A stretch of DNA of 48,631 bases from NCBI RefSeq assembly GCF_000783395.1, contig NZ_JSFK01000057.1:1-48631 (forward strand). The letters run 5' to 3'. The stretch is from Pseudomonas chlororaphis. Lineage in GTDB: Bacteria; Pseudomonadota; Gammaproteobacteria; Pseudomonadales; Pseudomonadaceae. The notes under the pieces are model-generated. The model saw only the letters and a list, made by a program, of their open reading frames with translations. It searched no databases and was not told the origin of the DNA. This document shows, piece after piece, positions 26,205 to 35,747 of this stretch (position 1 is its first letter; each line of letters opens with the position of its first letter). Made by a program: the position numbers and the translations under genes.

Positions 26205-27292
26205 ACGCGGCGTCCACCCCGTGCGTCGCCCTGCCGATCATTCATTTGCTCAGCAGCGGCGGCTTCTACGGCGCCGAGCGGATGTTGCTGGATCATTGCC
26301 TGGCGACGCCGGGGCAGCACCAGGTGCTGTTCCTCGATGCACCACCAGAGCTGATCGAGCGCTTTCGCGAGGCCGGGGTGGACGCTCGCGCCTGTGCCGG
26401 GCTCGGCGGACTGCTGTGGCACTTGCATCAGCGCCGTAGTGACAAACCGTTGCTCAATACGCACAACTTCAAAGGGCTAGTGTTCGGCTGGTTAGGCGCC
26501 ACTGTGTTGCGCCTGCCGCTGGTGATCACTCAGCACGGTTTCACCCCGCGCAGTCGCAAGCAAAAGTTCTACACCTGGCTAAGCCTGCAACTGTGCCGCA
26601 CGGCCTCGGTGAAGCGGGTGGTCTGCGTCGCGCAAAGCATCGCTGTGCTGCACCGTCAGGCTGGCGTCCGTGCCGAGAAGTTGCAGGTGATTGCCAACGG
26701 TTTGCCAGCGGCGCCAGCGCTGCCACCGGCGCTGGAACGACAACGCTGGCTGGTCGGTTACGTCGGCCGGTTGAGCAGCGAGAAAGGCCCGGATCTGTTT
26801 CTCGATGCGCTGATTGCGTTGTGTCACCAGCATCCGCAACTGGACGCCGTGATGCTCGGTGACGGTCCGGAACGTGAGGCCTTGCAGGCGCGTATCGACG
26901 CTGCCGGTTTACCACAGCGGATTCGCTTGCCGGGCTATCAGACGGCAATGCAAGGCTGGTGGCAGCAACTCGATGCGCTGGTGATCAGCTCGCGCACCGA
27001 GGGTACGCCGATGATTCTGCTCGAAGCGATGCAGGCCGGTGTGCCGGTGGTGGCGTTCGCGGTCGGTGGCATTCCCGATGTCTTGCAGGACCGTCACAAC
27101 GGCCTGCTCGCCGCACCGACCGACACCGCCGCCCTCGCCCGTCAGCTCGACACGTTGCTGGCCGAACCGCAACTGGCCGCACACCTACGCGACAACGCCA
27201 GACGCACACAACAGGAACGCTACGACCTCAAGGCTTTGGCTGAACGCTGGTCACAGCTGTACATCCACACGGCACGGGAGGCACGCGCATGA
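26201..27292 (+). CDS. Glycosyltransferase family 4
   Basis: A 363-aa GT-B enzyme. N-terminal GGFYGAERMLL (20-30) forms the first Rossmann strand-loop. The nucleotide-sugar region has VGYVGRLSSEKGPDLF (185-200), MLGDGPERE, and the E-x7-E element EGTPMILLE (Glu267 and Glu275) followed by AMQAGVPVVAFAVGGIPDVL. The start is a TTG at 26201 overlapping the previous stop. The start is likely but not certain, because the nearest Shine-Dalgarno is only GGTG. It adds one sugar of the repeat unit at the cytosolic face; donor unknown. Confidence 0.88.
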   Translation: MNAASTPCVALPIIHLLSSGGFYGAERMLLDHCLATPGQHQVLFLDAPPELIERFREAGVDARACAGLGGLLWHLHQRRSDKPLLNTHNFKGLVFGWLGATVLRLPLVITQHGFTPRSRKQKFYTWLSLQLCRTASVKRVVCVAQSIAVLHRQAGVRAEKLQVIANGLPAAPALPPALERQRWLVGYVGRLSSEKGPDLFLDALIALCHQHPQLDAVMLGDGPEREALQARIDAAGLPQRIRLPGYQTAMQGWWQQLDALVISSRTEGTPMILLEAMQAGVPVVAFAVGGIPDVLQDRHNGLLAAPTDTAALARQLDTLLAEPQLAAHLRDNARRTQQERYDLKALAERWSQLYIHTAREARA

Positions 27293-28656
27293 TTTTCCCG
27301 CTCTCGATCGTCAGCCTGCTGGCACTGGTCTGCATGGCCTTGCTGGTCAGTCCTTATCCGTATCTGGCGCCGGGGGCAGTGCTGGGGCTGCTGGGTTTCA
27401 CGGTGCTCTACCGCAAACCGGCCTGGGGCCTGCTGGGCATTGCCGCGCTGGTGCCGTTTGAAGGGTTCTTCAAGGACAGCGCGTTTTCCGGAAGCAAATT
27501 CCTCGGTGCTTCGCTGGCGCTGATCCTGGCGTTGCAACTGGCTTTGCATCAGATTCCATCGCAGCGTTTGCGCAGCAATCTGTGGCGCTACCTGATCGGT
27601 TTCATGGCGCTGTACCTGCTGAGCCTGCTCGCCACCGACAACATGGGCATGTCACAGAGTCATCTGCGTGAACTGAGCGTGGGCCTGATTCTGTTCGTGA
27701 TCACCTTGTTGATCGGCCGCGAGCTGAACCTCGATCTGTTCGCCCGCCTGGTCACGCTCAGCGTCAGCGCCACCTGCGCCATGGCGATGTTTTCCAGCCG
27801 ATTCCAGGACAAGGGCCGCGCCGCCGGCCTGCTCGAAGACCCGAATGCCTTTGCTCTGCTGATCGCATTCGCCGTGCCACTGGGCCTGCTGCTGGTGATT
27901 CGCAGCCCAAACCTGCTGCAGCGTTTGTTCTGGGCGGGCTGCTGTCTTTTGCTGCTCGGCGGCATGACCAAAACGGAGTCGCGCTCAGGGCTGGTGGTAC
28001 TGGCCTTGAGTCTGGCGATCGGGGTCTGGCATTACCGCCAGCACCTCAACCGCATCCGTCCGCGGCATTTCGGATTCGCCATGCTCGGTGCCGCCATCGT
28101 GCTGCCATTGGCGATTTATGCGATGCCTGCCGGTTACCTGGCGCGTATCCAGTCGCTGAGTATCTTGAGCGCCGGGGCCAAGGCTCAGGATGAATCCCTC
28201 GGCCGTCGCGCCTCTTACATTGTCGTCGGCAGCCAGATCATCCGCGAGCATCCGCTGCTAGGCTCGGGCCCGGGGACATTCCCGTTGCACTATGCGACCA
28301 CCGGTTATGCCAAGGCATTCTCGGCCAACCGCAAGATCGGCGATCTCTATCGCCGGGCGCACAACACTTATCTGGAGATCTTCAGCGAATTGGGGATTCC
28401 CGCCGGCCTGCTGTTTGTCGGCATGCTCGTGCAGGGTTTCTACAACCTGATCCGCGCACGACGCGAATGGCAGCAACGGCGCGAATGGCAGCAAGCGGAC
28501 CTGATGACTCATCTGGGAATGAGTTTCCTGTCGTTGACGTTGTTTCTGATGTTTCTCAGCGCGCCGAACCTGAAGTACCTGTGGATCATGCTTGCACTGA
28601 CCTGGGTGCTGCGCCTGAAAGCCGAGCAAGCGCCGCTGACGGAGGCCAGGGCATGA
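27289..28656 (+). CDS. O-antigen ligase/polymerase-family protein (Wzy-like)
   Basis: A 455-aa integral membrane protein with about 10-12 helices (LLALVCMALLVSPYPYL, LGLLGFTVLYRKPAWGLLGI, LGLLLVIRSPNLL and others). The typical periplasmic loop is present near residues 300-370 (GRRASYIVVGSQIIREHPLLGSGPGTF, then RAHNTYLEIFSELGIPAGLLF). That H-N-xx-L-E-I-F-S-E-x-G motif defines the Wzy_C/O-antigen ligase domain. In a locus without lipopolysaccharide core genes it is most likely the Wzy polymerase. The start ATG at 27289 and the stop at 28654-28656 both overlap neighbours by 4 bp. Confidence 0.88.
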   Translation: MIFPLSIVSLLALVCMALLVSPYPYLAPGAVLGLLGFTVLYRKPAWGLLGIAALVPFEGFFKDSAFSGSKFLGASLALILALQLALHQIPSQRLRSNLWRYLIGFMALYLLSLLATDNMGMSQSHLRELSVGLILFVITLLIGRELNLDLFARLVTLSVSATCAMAMFSSRFQDKGRAAGLLEDPNAFALLIAFAVPLGLLLVIRSPNLLQRLFWAGCCLLLLGGMTKTESRSGLVVLALSLAIGVWHYRQHLNRIRPRHFGFAMLGAAIVLPLAIYAMPAGYLARIQSLSILSAGAKAQDESLGRRASYIVVGSQIIREHPLLGSGPGTFPLHYATTGYAKAFSANRKIGDLYRRAHNTYLEIFSELGIPAGLLFVGMLVQGFYNLIRARREWQQRREWQQADLMTHLGMSFLSLTLFLMFLSAPNLKYLWIMLALTWVLRLKAEQAPLTEARA

Positions 28657-29621
28657 GCCGGATCAGCATCGTCATTCCGATGTACAACGAGGCACGGCAC
28701 ATCGGCCGCACCCTCCTGGCCGCTCGCAAAGCCGCGAACGCCGCCGACATCGACTGTGAACTGATCGTCGTCGACAACGGTTCCACTGATGACGGGCCAC
28801 AGATCGCTCGCGCCTTCGGTGCACAGGTGCTGGTGCTGCCCGGCCTGCTGATCGGCGCCTTGCGCAATCGTGGCGCAACGGTTGCCAGCGGTGAATGGCT
28901 GGCATTCATTGATGCCGATATCGAAATGCCCGAAGACTGGCTGAACGAATTGTTCGCTCTCGACGCGCAGAATCAGGGCGACATTTTTGGACTGGATCTG
29001 CATACCCCCGCCGCCGCGCCGTGGTACGCGACCGCCTGGCAACGGCGCATGTTGCGTCCATCAGCGCACGCCAGTCGCACCGTGGACTGGCTGCCCAGCG
29101 CCAACCTGTTGATGCGCAAACGGTGGTTTGACGTCGTCGGCGGATTCAACGAAACCCTGCGCACCGGCGAAGACAAGGAATACACCTTGCGTCTGAGCAC
29201 ACGGGGCGCTCGGCTGCTGTCGACCAGAAACAGCATCGCCCTGCATTGGGGCTACGAAATGAACTGGCGCGAGTGGATGGGCAAGGAACTGTGGCGCCAG
29301 GGCAGCCACCTGCAGTTGCTGCGCACCCATGGCATGAGCCTGCGCCTGCTGCGTTTTCCGCTGCTGTCGTTGCTGGTCTGGATGACGGATTTTCTACTGA
29401 TCGTTGCCTTGCTCGCCGGCCTCGCGCAGCTCGCGGTGATCCTGCTGGTGCTGACCCTGCTGCCGAGTCTGATGCTCAGCGTGCGGCAGAGTATCAAGCA
29501 CCACAATGCTCGCCTCACCTTGCAACTGTGGGGTCTGCACTGGTTACGCCTGCACCTGCCCAGCGCGGCACTTATTCTCAGTCTGTGTCATTGGAACGCC
29601 AGGAGGCCCGCCCGTGGCTGA
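28653..29621 (+). CDS. Glycosyltransferase family 2 with C-terminal membrane region
   Basis: A 322-aa GT-A enzyme. Residues 3-13 SISVIPMYNEA-type motif (ISIVIPMYNEA), VVDNGSTDDG (39-48), FIDADIEMP (85-93) as DxD, and RTGEDKEYTLRLS near 176-188 as the catalytic acid region. Hydrophobic helices follow at about 240-290. The start ATG at 28653 has GGAGG ten bases upstream; the longer frame lies inside the Wzy gene. It overlaps Wzy by 4 bp. The sugar is unknown. Confidence 0.88.
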   Translation: MSRISIVIPMYNEARHIGRTLLAARKAANAADIDCELIVVDNGSTDDGPQIARAFGAQVLVLPGLLIGALRNRGATVASGEWLAFIDADIEMPEDWLNELFALDAQNQGDIFGLDLHTPAAAPWYATAWQRRMLRPSAHASRTVDWLPSANLLMRKRWFDVVGGFNETLRTGEDKEYTLRLSTRGARLLSTRNSIALHWGYEMNWREWMGKELWRQGSHLQLLRTHGMSLRLLRFPLLSLLVWMTDFLLIVALLAGLAQLAVILLVLTLLPSLMLSVRQSIKHHNARLTLQLWGLHWLRLHLPSAALILSLCHWNARRPARG

Positions 29622-30750
29622 ATTCATTTTTTGCCTGTGCCTTGTGCTGCCGGCGTACGCCTACATCGGCTATCCGCTGCTGCTGACCTTGCTGGCGCCG
29701 CTGTTCCCGGCCTGGCGGCACGCGCCGGCACCGCCGCTGAACGTCAGCATCGTCATCGCCGCGCATAACGAGGCGCGACACATCGAGCACAAGTTGCGCA
29801 CGTTGCTGGCCCAGGATTATCAGCCCGCAGCGCTGCAGATCATTCTCGCCAGCGACGGCTCGAGCGATGACACCGTGGCCTGCGCGCACAAAGTGATCGA
29901 TCCGCGCATCACCGTCCTCGACCTGCCGCGCCAGGGCAAAGCCGCCACACTGAATGCCGGCGTTGCCGTGAGCAGCGGCGACATTCTGGTGTTCACCGAC
30001 GCCGACAACCAATGGTCGCGCGACACCCTCGGCCATTTGCTCGCGCCGTTGAGCGATCCGCAGGTCGGTGCCTGCGCCGGGCACATGGTGATCCCGGTCA
30101 CCGGTGGCGGCCTGAGTATTGGCGACAGCCTCTATCGGCATTACGAAGGCTGGTTACGCCGGGTCGAGAATCGCACCGGCTGCATGGTCTCCGCCGACGG
30201 CGCCCTGCTCGCCTTGCGCCGCGAGCTGTTCCAGAACGTACCGGCCGAGGTCAACGACGACTTCTTCATCAGTACCTGCGCGCCGGTCGCGCACAAACGC
30301 ATCGTTTACGTGCCCCAAGCGCAAGTGATCGACCAGGGCGTCGACGAAGCGGGCAAGCAATGGCGCCGCCGCCAGCGGGTCACGGTCGGTGGCCTGCAGA
30401 GCCTGGCGCAACGCAGCGCCCTGCTGAATCCGTTCAAGTACGGCCTGTATTCCATCGCCTTGATCAGCCACAAACTGATCCGCCGTCTCGCGCCGATTCT
30501 CTTGCTGCCGCTGCTGCTGAGCAATTTCTGGCTGTGGAACGAACATGGTTTCTATCGCCTGAGCCTGATTGCGCAATTGCTCGGCTACGCGGTGGCCATC
30601 GCCGGCCTGCTGGATTCGCAACACCGTTTACCCAAACCGTTCCGCCTCGCAGCATTCCTGCTGGTGACGCTGGCCGGCATGAGCGTCGGTCTGTGGCAGT
30701 TCCTGCGCGGGCAACGCTACGCACAGTGGAATCCTGACCAGAATCGTTGA
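29614..30750 (+). CDS. Membrane glycosyltransferase family 2 (cellulose-synthase-like)
   Basis: A 378-aa protein. An N-terminal helix (FIFCLCLVLPAYAYIGYPLLLTLL, about 4-27) precedes a GT-A domain with VSIVIAAHNEA (44-54), ASDGSSDDT (79-87), the metal motif FTDAD (127-131), EVNDDFFI as the acid motif and QWRRRQRVT in place of QxxRW. Three C-terminal helices (LAPILLLPLLLSNFWLW, LLGYAVAIAGLL, LAAFLLVTLAGMSVGLW) follow. This matches processive or lipid-proximal transferases. The start is a GTG at 29614 with AGGAGG seven bases upstream, overlapping the previous gene by 8 bp. Confidence 0.88.
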   Translation: MAEFIFCLCLVLPAYAYIGYPLLLTLLAPLFPAWRHAPAPPLNVSIVIAAHNEARHIEHKLRTLLAQDYQPAALQIILASDGSSDDTVACAHKVIDPRITVLDLPRQGKAATLNAGVAVSSGDILVFTDADNQWSRDTLGHLLAPLSDPQVGACAGHMVIPVTGGGLSIGDSLYRHYEGWLRRVENRTGCMVSADGALLALRRELFQNVPAEVNDDFFISTCAPVAHKRIVYVPQAQVIDQGVDEAGKQWRRRQRVTVGGLQSLAQRSALLNPFKYGLYSIALISHKLIRRLAPILLLPLLLSNFWLWNEHGFYRLSLIAQLLGYAVAIAGLLDSQHRLPKPFRLAAFLLVTLAGMSVGLWQFLRGQRYAQWNPDQNR

Positions 30751-30763
30751 GAGGACTCATGCC

Positions 30764-31765
30764 ATGGCGATCAAACAACTGCTGAAACGCACCAGCGGCT
30801 GGCTCTATCTCAACTCGTCAGTGGGGCGCAACCAGTTGCACGGTGCCGGGGTCATTCTGATGCTGCATCGGGTGCTGGCCAACGACCGTGCCGCCAACCT
30901 GCCGCACCGCAATGAACTGTGCGTCGGGCCCAAGGCCTTCGAGCATTTACTGCTGTGGCTGCGGCGGCATTTCGATTGCGTGCCGCTGATGGAAATCCTC
31001 CAGCCCAATTCGCTGCGCAGCGAGCGCCCACGGGTGGCGCTGACCTTTGATGACGGCTGGCGCGACAACGCCGTCAACGCCTTCCCGCTGCTGCAGAAAC
31101 ATCAGGTACCGGCGAGCATTTTCCTCTCCACCGATTTCATCGGCAGCCGTCAGCGTTTCTGGTGGGAAAGCCTTGGCGAAACCCTGTGGGGCAGCCACGG
31201 TGAAAAAGCGCGGATGCACTTGATCGAGTGCCTGCAGTTCATGCATCACCCATTGCCGGTACTGCTCGATGACATCGATGTCGACCGCCGCAGCCTGGCG
31301 CTGCTGCATTTCCTCCAAGGGTTGAAGACGCTTGACCCGCAGGAACTGGAAAAACTCACCGATGAGTGCCCAGCCGAATCACAGCCGCAAGCGCTGGACT
31401 GGCATCAAGTGCGCGCGCTGGAGGCTTCCGGTCTGGTGCGCTTTGGCCCGCACGGTGCCAGCCACGCCATCCTCACCGGCCTTGATGATCAGCGCCTGAA
31501 CGAAGAAATCAGCCGCAGCCGCGATGCCTTGTACAACGGCTGCAACCGCCCACTGCCGGTGTATTGCTACCCCAACGGCGACAACGATGAACGCGTGCGC
31601 GAGCAGATCGCCAATCACGATTATCCGTTCGCCCTCGGCACCGGCACCGGCATTTATCGCGGCGAAGGCGACCCGCTGAACCTGCCGCGCTTCGGCGTCA
31701 GTCAGCGCATCGCGTGCAATCCGGCGCTGTTGTCGTGGCGCATTTATCGCGGGGCACGGCCATGA
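30764..31765 (+). CDS. Polysaccharide deacetylase (NodB family)
   Basis: A 333-aa protein with a NodB homology domain. The metal and base motif TFDDGW is at residues 94-99, the HxxxH motif HGASH at 230-234, and the YCYPNGDND loop at about 265-273. No signal peptide or membrane segment is obvious, unlike extracytoplasmic PgaB-type enzymes, so it may act on cytosolic lipid-linked intermediates. GAGGA precedes the ATG at 30764. It would remove N- or O-acetyl groups from the polymer or its precursor, complementing the acyltransferases encoded further on; the substrate is inferred. Confidence 0.88.
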   Translation: MAIKQLLKRTSGWLYLNSSVGRNQLHGAGVILMLHRVLANDRAANLPHRNELCVGPKAFEHLLLWLRRHFDCVPLMEILQPNSLRSERPRVALTFDDGWRDNAVNAFPLLQKHQVPASIFLSTDFIGSRQRFWWESLGETLWGSHGEKARMHLIECLQFMHHPLPVLLDDIDVDRRSLALLHFLQGLKTLDPQELEKLTDECPAESQPQALDWHQVRALEASGLVRFGPHGASHAILTGLDDQRLNEEISRSRDALYNGCNRPLPVYCYPNGDNDERVREQIANHDYPFALGTGTGIYRGEGDPLNLPRFGVSQRIACNPALLSWRIYRGARP

Positions 31766-33069
31766 GTCGCGGTAGCTACCTCAAGCATCTGGCCCTGAGC
31801 ATGGGCACCAAACTGGCAATGATCGCCTTGCGCCTGCTGCGCAATGTGTTGCTGGCGCGGATTCTCGGCCCCAGTGAACGCGGTTTGTTCGCCCTGCTCA
31901 GCACCCTGCCGGATCTGATCAGCGCGGCGACCAGCGGCGGCTTGAATTCGGCAGTCGGTTATCAAGCGGCCAATCAGCGGCCGATGGGCTTGTTGCTCGC
32001 TCAGGTGTTGGTGTTCGGCTGTCTTCTGGCCGGGCTGCTGACCTTGCTGGTGGTTGCGCTGGCCCGTGAGTTCGGCAGCGAACTCGATGTGACGATGCAA
32101 CTGGGTCTGCTGGCGTGGCTGTTGTTGCTGGCGGTGCCGCTGACCGTGCTCAAAAGCGGTCTGCTGACCTTGCACAACGCATCGGGCGGCGTGGTCGCCT
32201 TCAATGTTCTGCGTCTGATCGAATCCCTCGCGCCGCTGCTGTTGTTTGTCGCGCTGTTCTGGATGTGGAAGGAGGCAGCACTCGAAGCCGCGCTGATCAG
32301 TTGGCTGGCCGGCATCAGCCTGGTGGTGCTGGTCGGCTGGATGTGGCTCAAACGCGCACAGCCGCTGCAACTGCAATGGGACCGTGCGAGCCAGAACGAG
32401 CTGCTGCGCTTCAGTGCGCGCAGCCATCCGGATCTGCTGTTTCAACAGATCATTCTGCGCTCAGACTACTTGTTTATCGGCGCCCTGCTGGGCAGTACCG
32501 CGCTCGGCCACTACGCCATGGCCAGTGCCGCCGCCGAACTGTTGCTGATCGTTCCGGAGGCAGTCACCACACCGCTGATGAAGCGACTGCTGCAACAGGA
32601 CAAAGGCATGGACAAGGTCACGCCGCTGGCCCTACGCCTGACCGCCACGGTGATGCTCGGCGCCTGCCTGACCATGGCAGTGATCGGCGAATGGTTGATC
32701 GTCACGCTGTTCGGTGCGGCGTATCAACCGGCGTATCCGGCGCTGCTCGCGTTACTGCCCGGCCTGCTGGGCCTGTGCTATGCGAGCATTCTGCGCCTGG
32801 ATCTGATTGGCAAGGATCGCCCGGGCACGGTGTCGTTGCTGATGGGCATCGGCGCTCTGCTCAACCTGGCGCTGAATCTGCTGTTGATTCCTGCCTACGG
32901 CATTGTCGGTGCAGCGGCGGCTTCATCGATCGCCTATCTGGCGGTGACGGTGGCGATGCTGGTGCTTTATTGCCGCTTGAGCAACGTGCCGTTCTGGCAA
33001 ACCTTGATCATCCTGCCCAGCGACATCACCCCGATGTGGCTGATGTTGCAACGTCGGAAGACAGCATGA
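31762..33069 (+). CDS. Wzx-type oligosaccharide flippase (MATE/MVF superfamily)
   Basis: A 435-aa integral membrane protein with about 12 helices. The N-terminal MGTKLAMIALRLLRNVLLARILGPSERGLFALLSTL motif is typical of polysaccharide transport proteins (residues 14-48). Further helices include LLAQVLVFGCLLAGLLTLLVV, AWLLLLAVPLTVL, and a C-terminal pair GALLNLALNLLLIPAYGIVGAAAASSIAYLAV. It flips the undecaprenyl-linked repeat unit to the periplasm. The start ATG at 31762 and stop both overlap neighbours as ATGA. Confidence 0.88.
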   Translation: MSRGSYLKHLALSMGTKLAMIALRLLRNVLLARILGPSERGLFALLSTLPDLISAATSGGLNSAVGYQAANQRPMGLLLAQVLVFGCLLAGLLTLLVVALAREFGSELDVTMQLGLLAWLLLLAVPLTVLKSGLLTLHNASGGVVAFNVLRLIESLAPLLLFVALFWMWKEAALEAALISWLAGISLVVLVGWMWLKRAQPLQLQWDRASQNELLRFSARSHPDLLFQQIILRSDYLFIGALLGSTALGHYAMASAAAELLLIVPEAVTTPLMKRLLQQDKGMDKVTPLALRLTATVMLGACLTMAVIGEWLIVTLFGAAYQPAYPALLALLPGLLGLCYASILRLDLIGKDRPGTVSLLMGIGALLNLALNLLLIPAYGIVGAAAASSIAYLAVTVAMLVLYCRLSNVPFWQTLIILPSDITPMWLMLQRRKTA

Positions 33070-34985
33070 AACGCCTGGCCCTGCTGTTCGGACTCGGCCT
33101 GACGCTGAACGGTTTCGCGGCGCCGATGCAGTGGGGTGACCTGCGCGACGGCAGTCTGTATCTGCAAGCGAATCGCCCGGACACCGTGAAAGTGCGATGG
33201 GTGCCGGCATGGCAGGCCGAGGCCAATGAAGAGCATATTTATCTGCTCGACGGTCAGGGCAAGCTGCAGGGCGAACGGCTGATCAAGGCCAGCGAAACTC
33301 GCGGTTTGCAGAGCTGGCCGTTGCTGCCCGGGGCTGCCAGTTATCGCCTGGAGATTCCCGGCTACAGCTTCCGCAGTTATCGCGTCGAGCATGACGATAA
33401 AACAGTGGCGCTGTTCAGCCCGGCCAAAGTGCATTTCAGTGTCGAAACCGGCAATGGCGATGAGCTGTTTTTCCAAGTGGCACCGGGAGAACACGCGGTG
33501 CTGAACGGCAAATACCATGGCGGGGTCAACGCGCTGCAAGCCCAGCGCATAGACGATGGACAACAACGGTCGTTGGCCCTCAAGCCCTACCGCGCCTATT
33601 GGCAATTCGATCAAGTGGCCTTGCCGGTCAGCGACCGGCCCCAGGTCTGGCGCTTGCGCCTGCAGGGCAGCGGCAAAGCGGCATTCTGGCTCGACGGCAC
33701 GGCCAATCTGTTTGCGCAAAATCCGCAGCAACTCCAGCCCTTGCGTGAAGAGCCGGGCCAGGTACGCCTGACCCTGCACGATAAGGTGCTCGGTCGCACC
33801 CCCGATCTGGGCATTGCCCTGCCCAATCTCATGCCGCCCGCGGCCAGTCATGCCGCACTGGATGCCTTGAAACCGAGTGCGGCGAGTTATTACAGCTACG
33901 TTGACGTGACTTCGAAAAATACCCGTTTCGCAGACCCGGTTCGTCAGCTCTATCAGACTCGCTTCGGCATCCGCCAGGACATCACCCTGCTCGCTGGCAC
34001 CGGGCGTCAGGCCAATCTGCGCGCCGATGTGCAAAGCAACAACGGCCTTGAGGCATGGCTCGCCGGCACTCGTGCCCTAGAGGGTCAAGGCACGCATTAC
34101 ATCGGCTTCGCCGACGAGCCGAACCTGAACTATTCGAGCTACGAAGATTATCGGGCGATTTTTGTCAGCATGGCCCGCCAGGTGCGCAGCGATCCGGCCA
34201 ATGCCAGGGCCGGCGTGCGCATCGCAATGCCCGCCAGTTCACGTTTTGTCAACGGGCCGTTCGCCCGCAACGCAGCAGACAAGCGCGGCATCGATTGGGC
34301 GCGGCGTCTACTCAGTGAATCCGCCGATCAAGTCGATGCATTGGCCTGGCATGAATGGATGATTCGCGACTTGCTGGCGACCCGGGTCTACCGCGACAGC
34401 GTACGCCGCGCAGCAGACCTGGTGGGGCTGGACGCTAAAGGTCAGCCACGCAAAGCGTTGCTGCTGGATCAGACCAACCTGTCCAGTGGCTCAGCCCTGA
34501 GCCCCTACGATCAGGAAACCCATTACACCGCGCTGTGGTGGGCCTCGGTGGTCATCAACGCCTCTCAGGATGGCCTGCTGAGCATGCTCAACTGGTTTCA
34601 GGCCGCCGACGAACCGCCCTACGGCAAAGGCATGGTGCGCATACATGACGATGGTCGCTTCGAGCTGAAACCGGTGGGCCTTGCCCAGCAATTCATCGCC
34701 CGGCATTGGCTGCCGCAAGTCCTGCAACTGGATAACGACGCTTTTGAGGTGGATGTCCTGGCGATGGCCGGCGACGAGCAGCGCGCACTGCTCGGGGTGA
34801 ACAAAGGCACGCGCCTGCAACAGGTTGATCTGAGCGGCGCCCGGTGCCCGCTGAAGCAAAGCGCCCTGCGTTTCTTCGGCGCTGACAATCGCAGCCACGA
34901 CGCACCTTTTGTCTGTGAAAACGGGCGCGTGCGTTTTGAATTGCCGGGGCAAACCCTGTTTGCCCTGAACTGGAGCGCTTCATGA
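33066..34985 (+). CDS. Exported glycoside-hydrolase-like protein of unknown specificity
   Basis: A 639-aa protein with a signal peptide (LALLFGLGLTLNGFAAP, cleavage near FAA-P). Residues about 20-250 look like beta-sandwich modules. About 290-520 resembles a TIM-barrel of glycoside-hydrolase clan A: YIGFADEPNLNYSSYEDY near 345, where Glu could be the acid/base, and VDALAWHEWM near 425, where Glu could be the nucleophile. A C-terminal beta domain follows. Matrix polysaccharide loci often carry such a periplasmic hydrolase, for example PslG. I cannot tell whether the catalytic residues are functional. The start ATG at 33066 overlaps the flippase stop; a longer frame from 32115 lies inside the flippase gene and is not used. 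Confidence 0.68.
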   Translation: MKRLALLFGLGLTLNGFAAPMQWGDLRDGSLYLQANRPDTVKVRWVPAWQAEANEEHIYLLDGQGKLQGERLIKASETRGLQSWPLLPGAASYRLEIPGYSFRSYRVEHDDKTVALFSPAKVHFSVETGNGDELFFQVAPGEHAVLNGKYHGGVNALQAQRIDDGQQRSLALKPYRAYWQFDQVALPVSDRPQVWRLRLQGSGKAAFWLDGTANLFAQNPQQLQPLREEPGQVRLTLHDKVLGRTPDLGIALPNLMPPAASHAALDALKPSAASYYSYVDVTSKNTRFADPVRQLYQTRFGIRQDITLLAGTGRQANLRADVQSNNGLEAWLAGTRALEGQGTHYIGFADEPNLNYSSYEDYRAIFVSMARQVRSDPANARAGVRIAMPASSRFVNGPFARNAADKRGIDWARRLLSESADQVDALAWHEWMIRDLLATRVYRDSVRRAADLVGLDAKGQPRKALLLDQTNLSSGSALSPYDQETHYTALWWASVVINASQDGLLSMLNWFQAADEPPYGKGMVRIHDDGRFELKPVGLAQQFIARHWLPQVLQLDNDAFEVDVLAMAGDEQRALLGVNKGTRLQQVDLSGARCPLKQSALRFFGADNRSHDAPFVCENGRVRFELPGQTLFALNWSAS

Positions 34986-35053
34986 ACTGCCCTTCGATGT
35001 TCTGCCCCGCGAGCGTCTTGCTGTGCGTGGGATCCTCAACAGGAGAAGAGACC

Positions 35054-35743
35054 ATGGATGTTTTGCGAAGACTCAGCGGACATATCCGTCGTAAAGGCCT
35101 GCGAGCGACCTTGGCGAAGATCCGCAGAATGTACATTTTTGCCCATCAGGAACTGCTGTGGATGGAGCGCGATCTGGTCAGCCCCGTGCCGCCGCACAGC
35201 CTCAAACCCTACCCGCCACTGCGCATGCTGAAGATCACCGTAAACAACGCCAGCGCCTTCACGCGTTACTTCGGCGACCGCGTCGGCGTCATGGCCGAGC
35301 TGGCCAGTGAAGGTCACACCGGGCATATGCATGTCGATGAGCAAGGCGATGCCGTGGCGTTTATCTGGGGCACCCCGCGCGACTATTTCGATCGGCATTA
35401 CTACGGTTGCCGGTTCCCGGTGAAACCCGGCGAGTTCTTTGAATTCGGCGGCGAAATGACCCGTGCCTACTGGGGCAGCGAATTGTCCGTCGATGTGCAA
35501 GTGCGCCTGTGGAAAGCCATGGCCTTGAAGGGCTGCAGCAAAGTGGTCGATGTCTGTGACTCGAGCAACGTCCCGGCGCTCAAGCTGCACCTGCGCATGG
35601 GCTATACCGAACAACAGCGGATCATGAATATCTACACGCTGTTCGGCCGCTGGCGCTTCTATCGCGAAACCCGCTACAGCGGCTCGCGTCTGGCGGCGCT
35701 GGGTAAAACTTCCCGTCCACCTGTCACAGCAACGGCGGCCTGA
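35054..35743 (+). CDS. GNAT-like acyltransferase, copy A
   Basis: A 229-aa cytosolic protein. The N-terminal 50 residues are basic and amphipathic (RLSGHIRRKGLRATLAKIRRMYIFAHQELLWMERDLV), followed by a GNAT-type fold: AELASEGHTGHMHVDEQGDAVAFIWG (middle), then CDSSNVPALKLHLRMGYTEQQR, the usual strand-loop-helix that binds acyl-CoA. It is preceded by AGGAGAAGAG. A paralogue with the same layout lies at 36935. Both probably modify sugars or lipid-linked intermediates of the polymer; this is inferred from location. Confidence 0.8.
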   Translation: MDVLRRLSGHIRRKGLRATLAKIRRMYIFAHQELLWMERDLVSPVPPHSLKPYPPLRMLKITVNNASAFTRYFGDRVGVMAELASEGHTGHMHVDEQGDAVAFIWGTPRDYFDRHYYGCRFPVKPGEFFEFGGEMTRAYWGSELSVDVQVRLWKAMALKGCSKVVDVCDSSNVPALKLHLRMGYTEQQRIMNIYTLFGRWRFYRETRYSGSRLAALGKTSRPPVTATAA

Positions 35744-35747
35744 ACCC

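Noticed and set aside
32115..33065. Upstream extension of the hydrolase-like gene inside the flippase gene
   Set aside because: The signal peptide begins at 33066 and the extension is an out-of-frame reading of the flippase gene.
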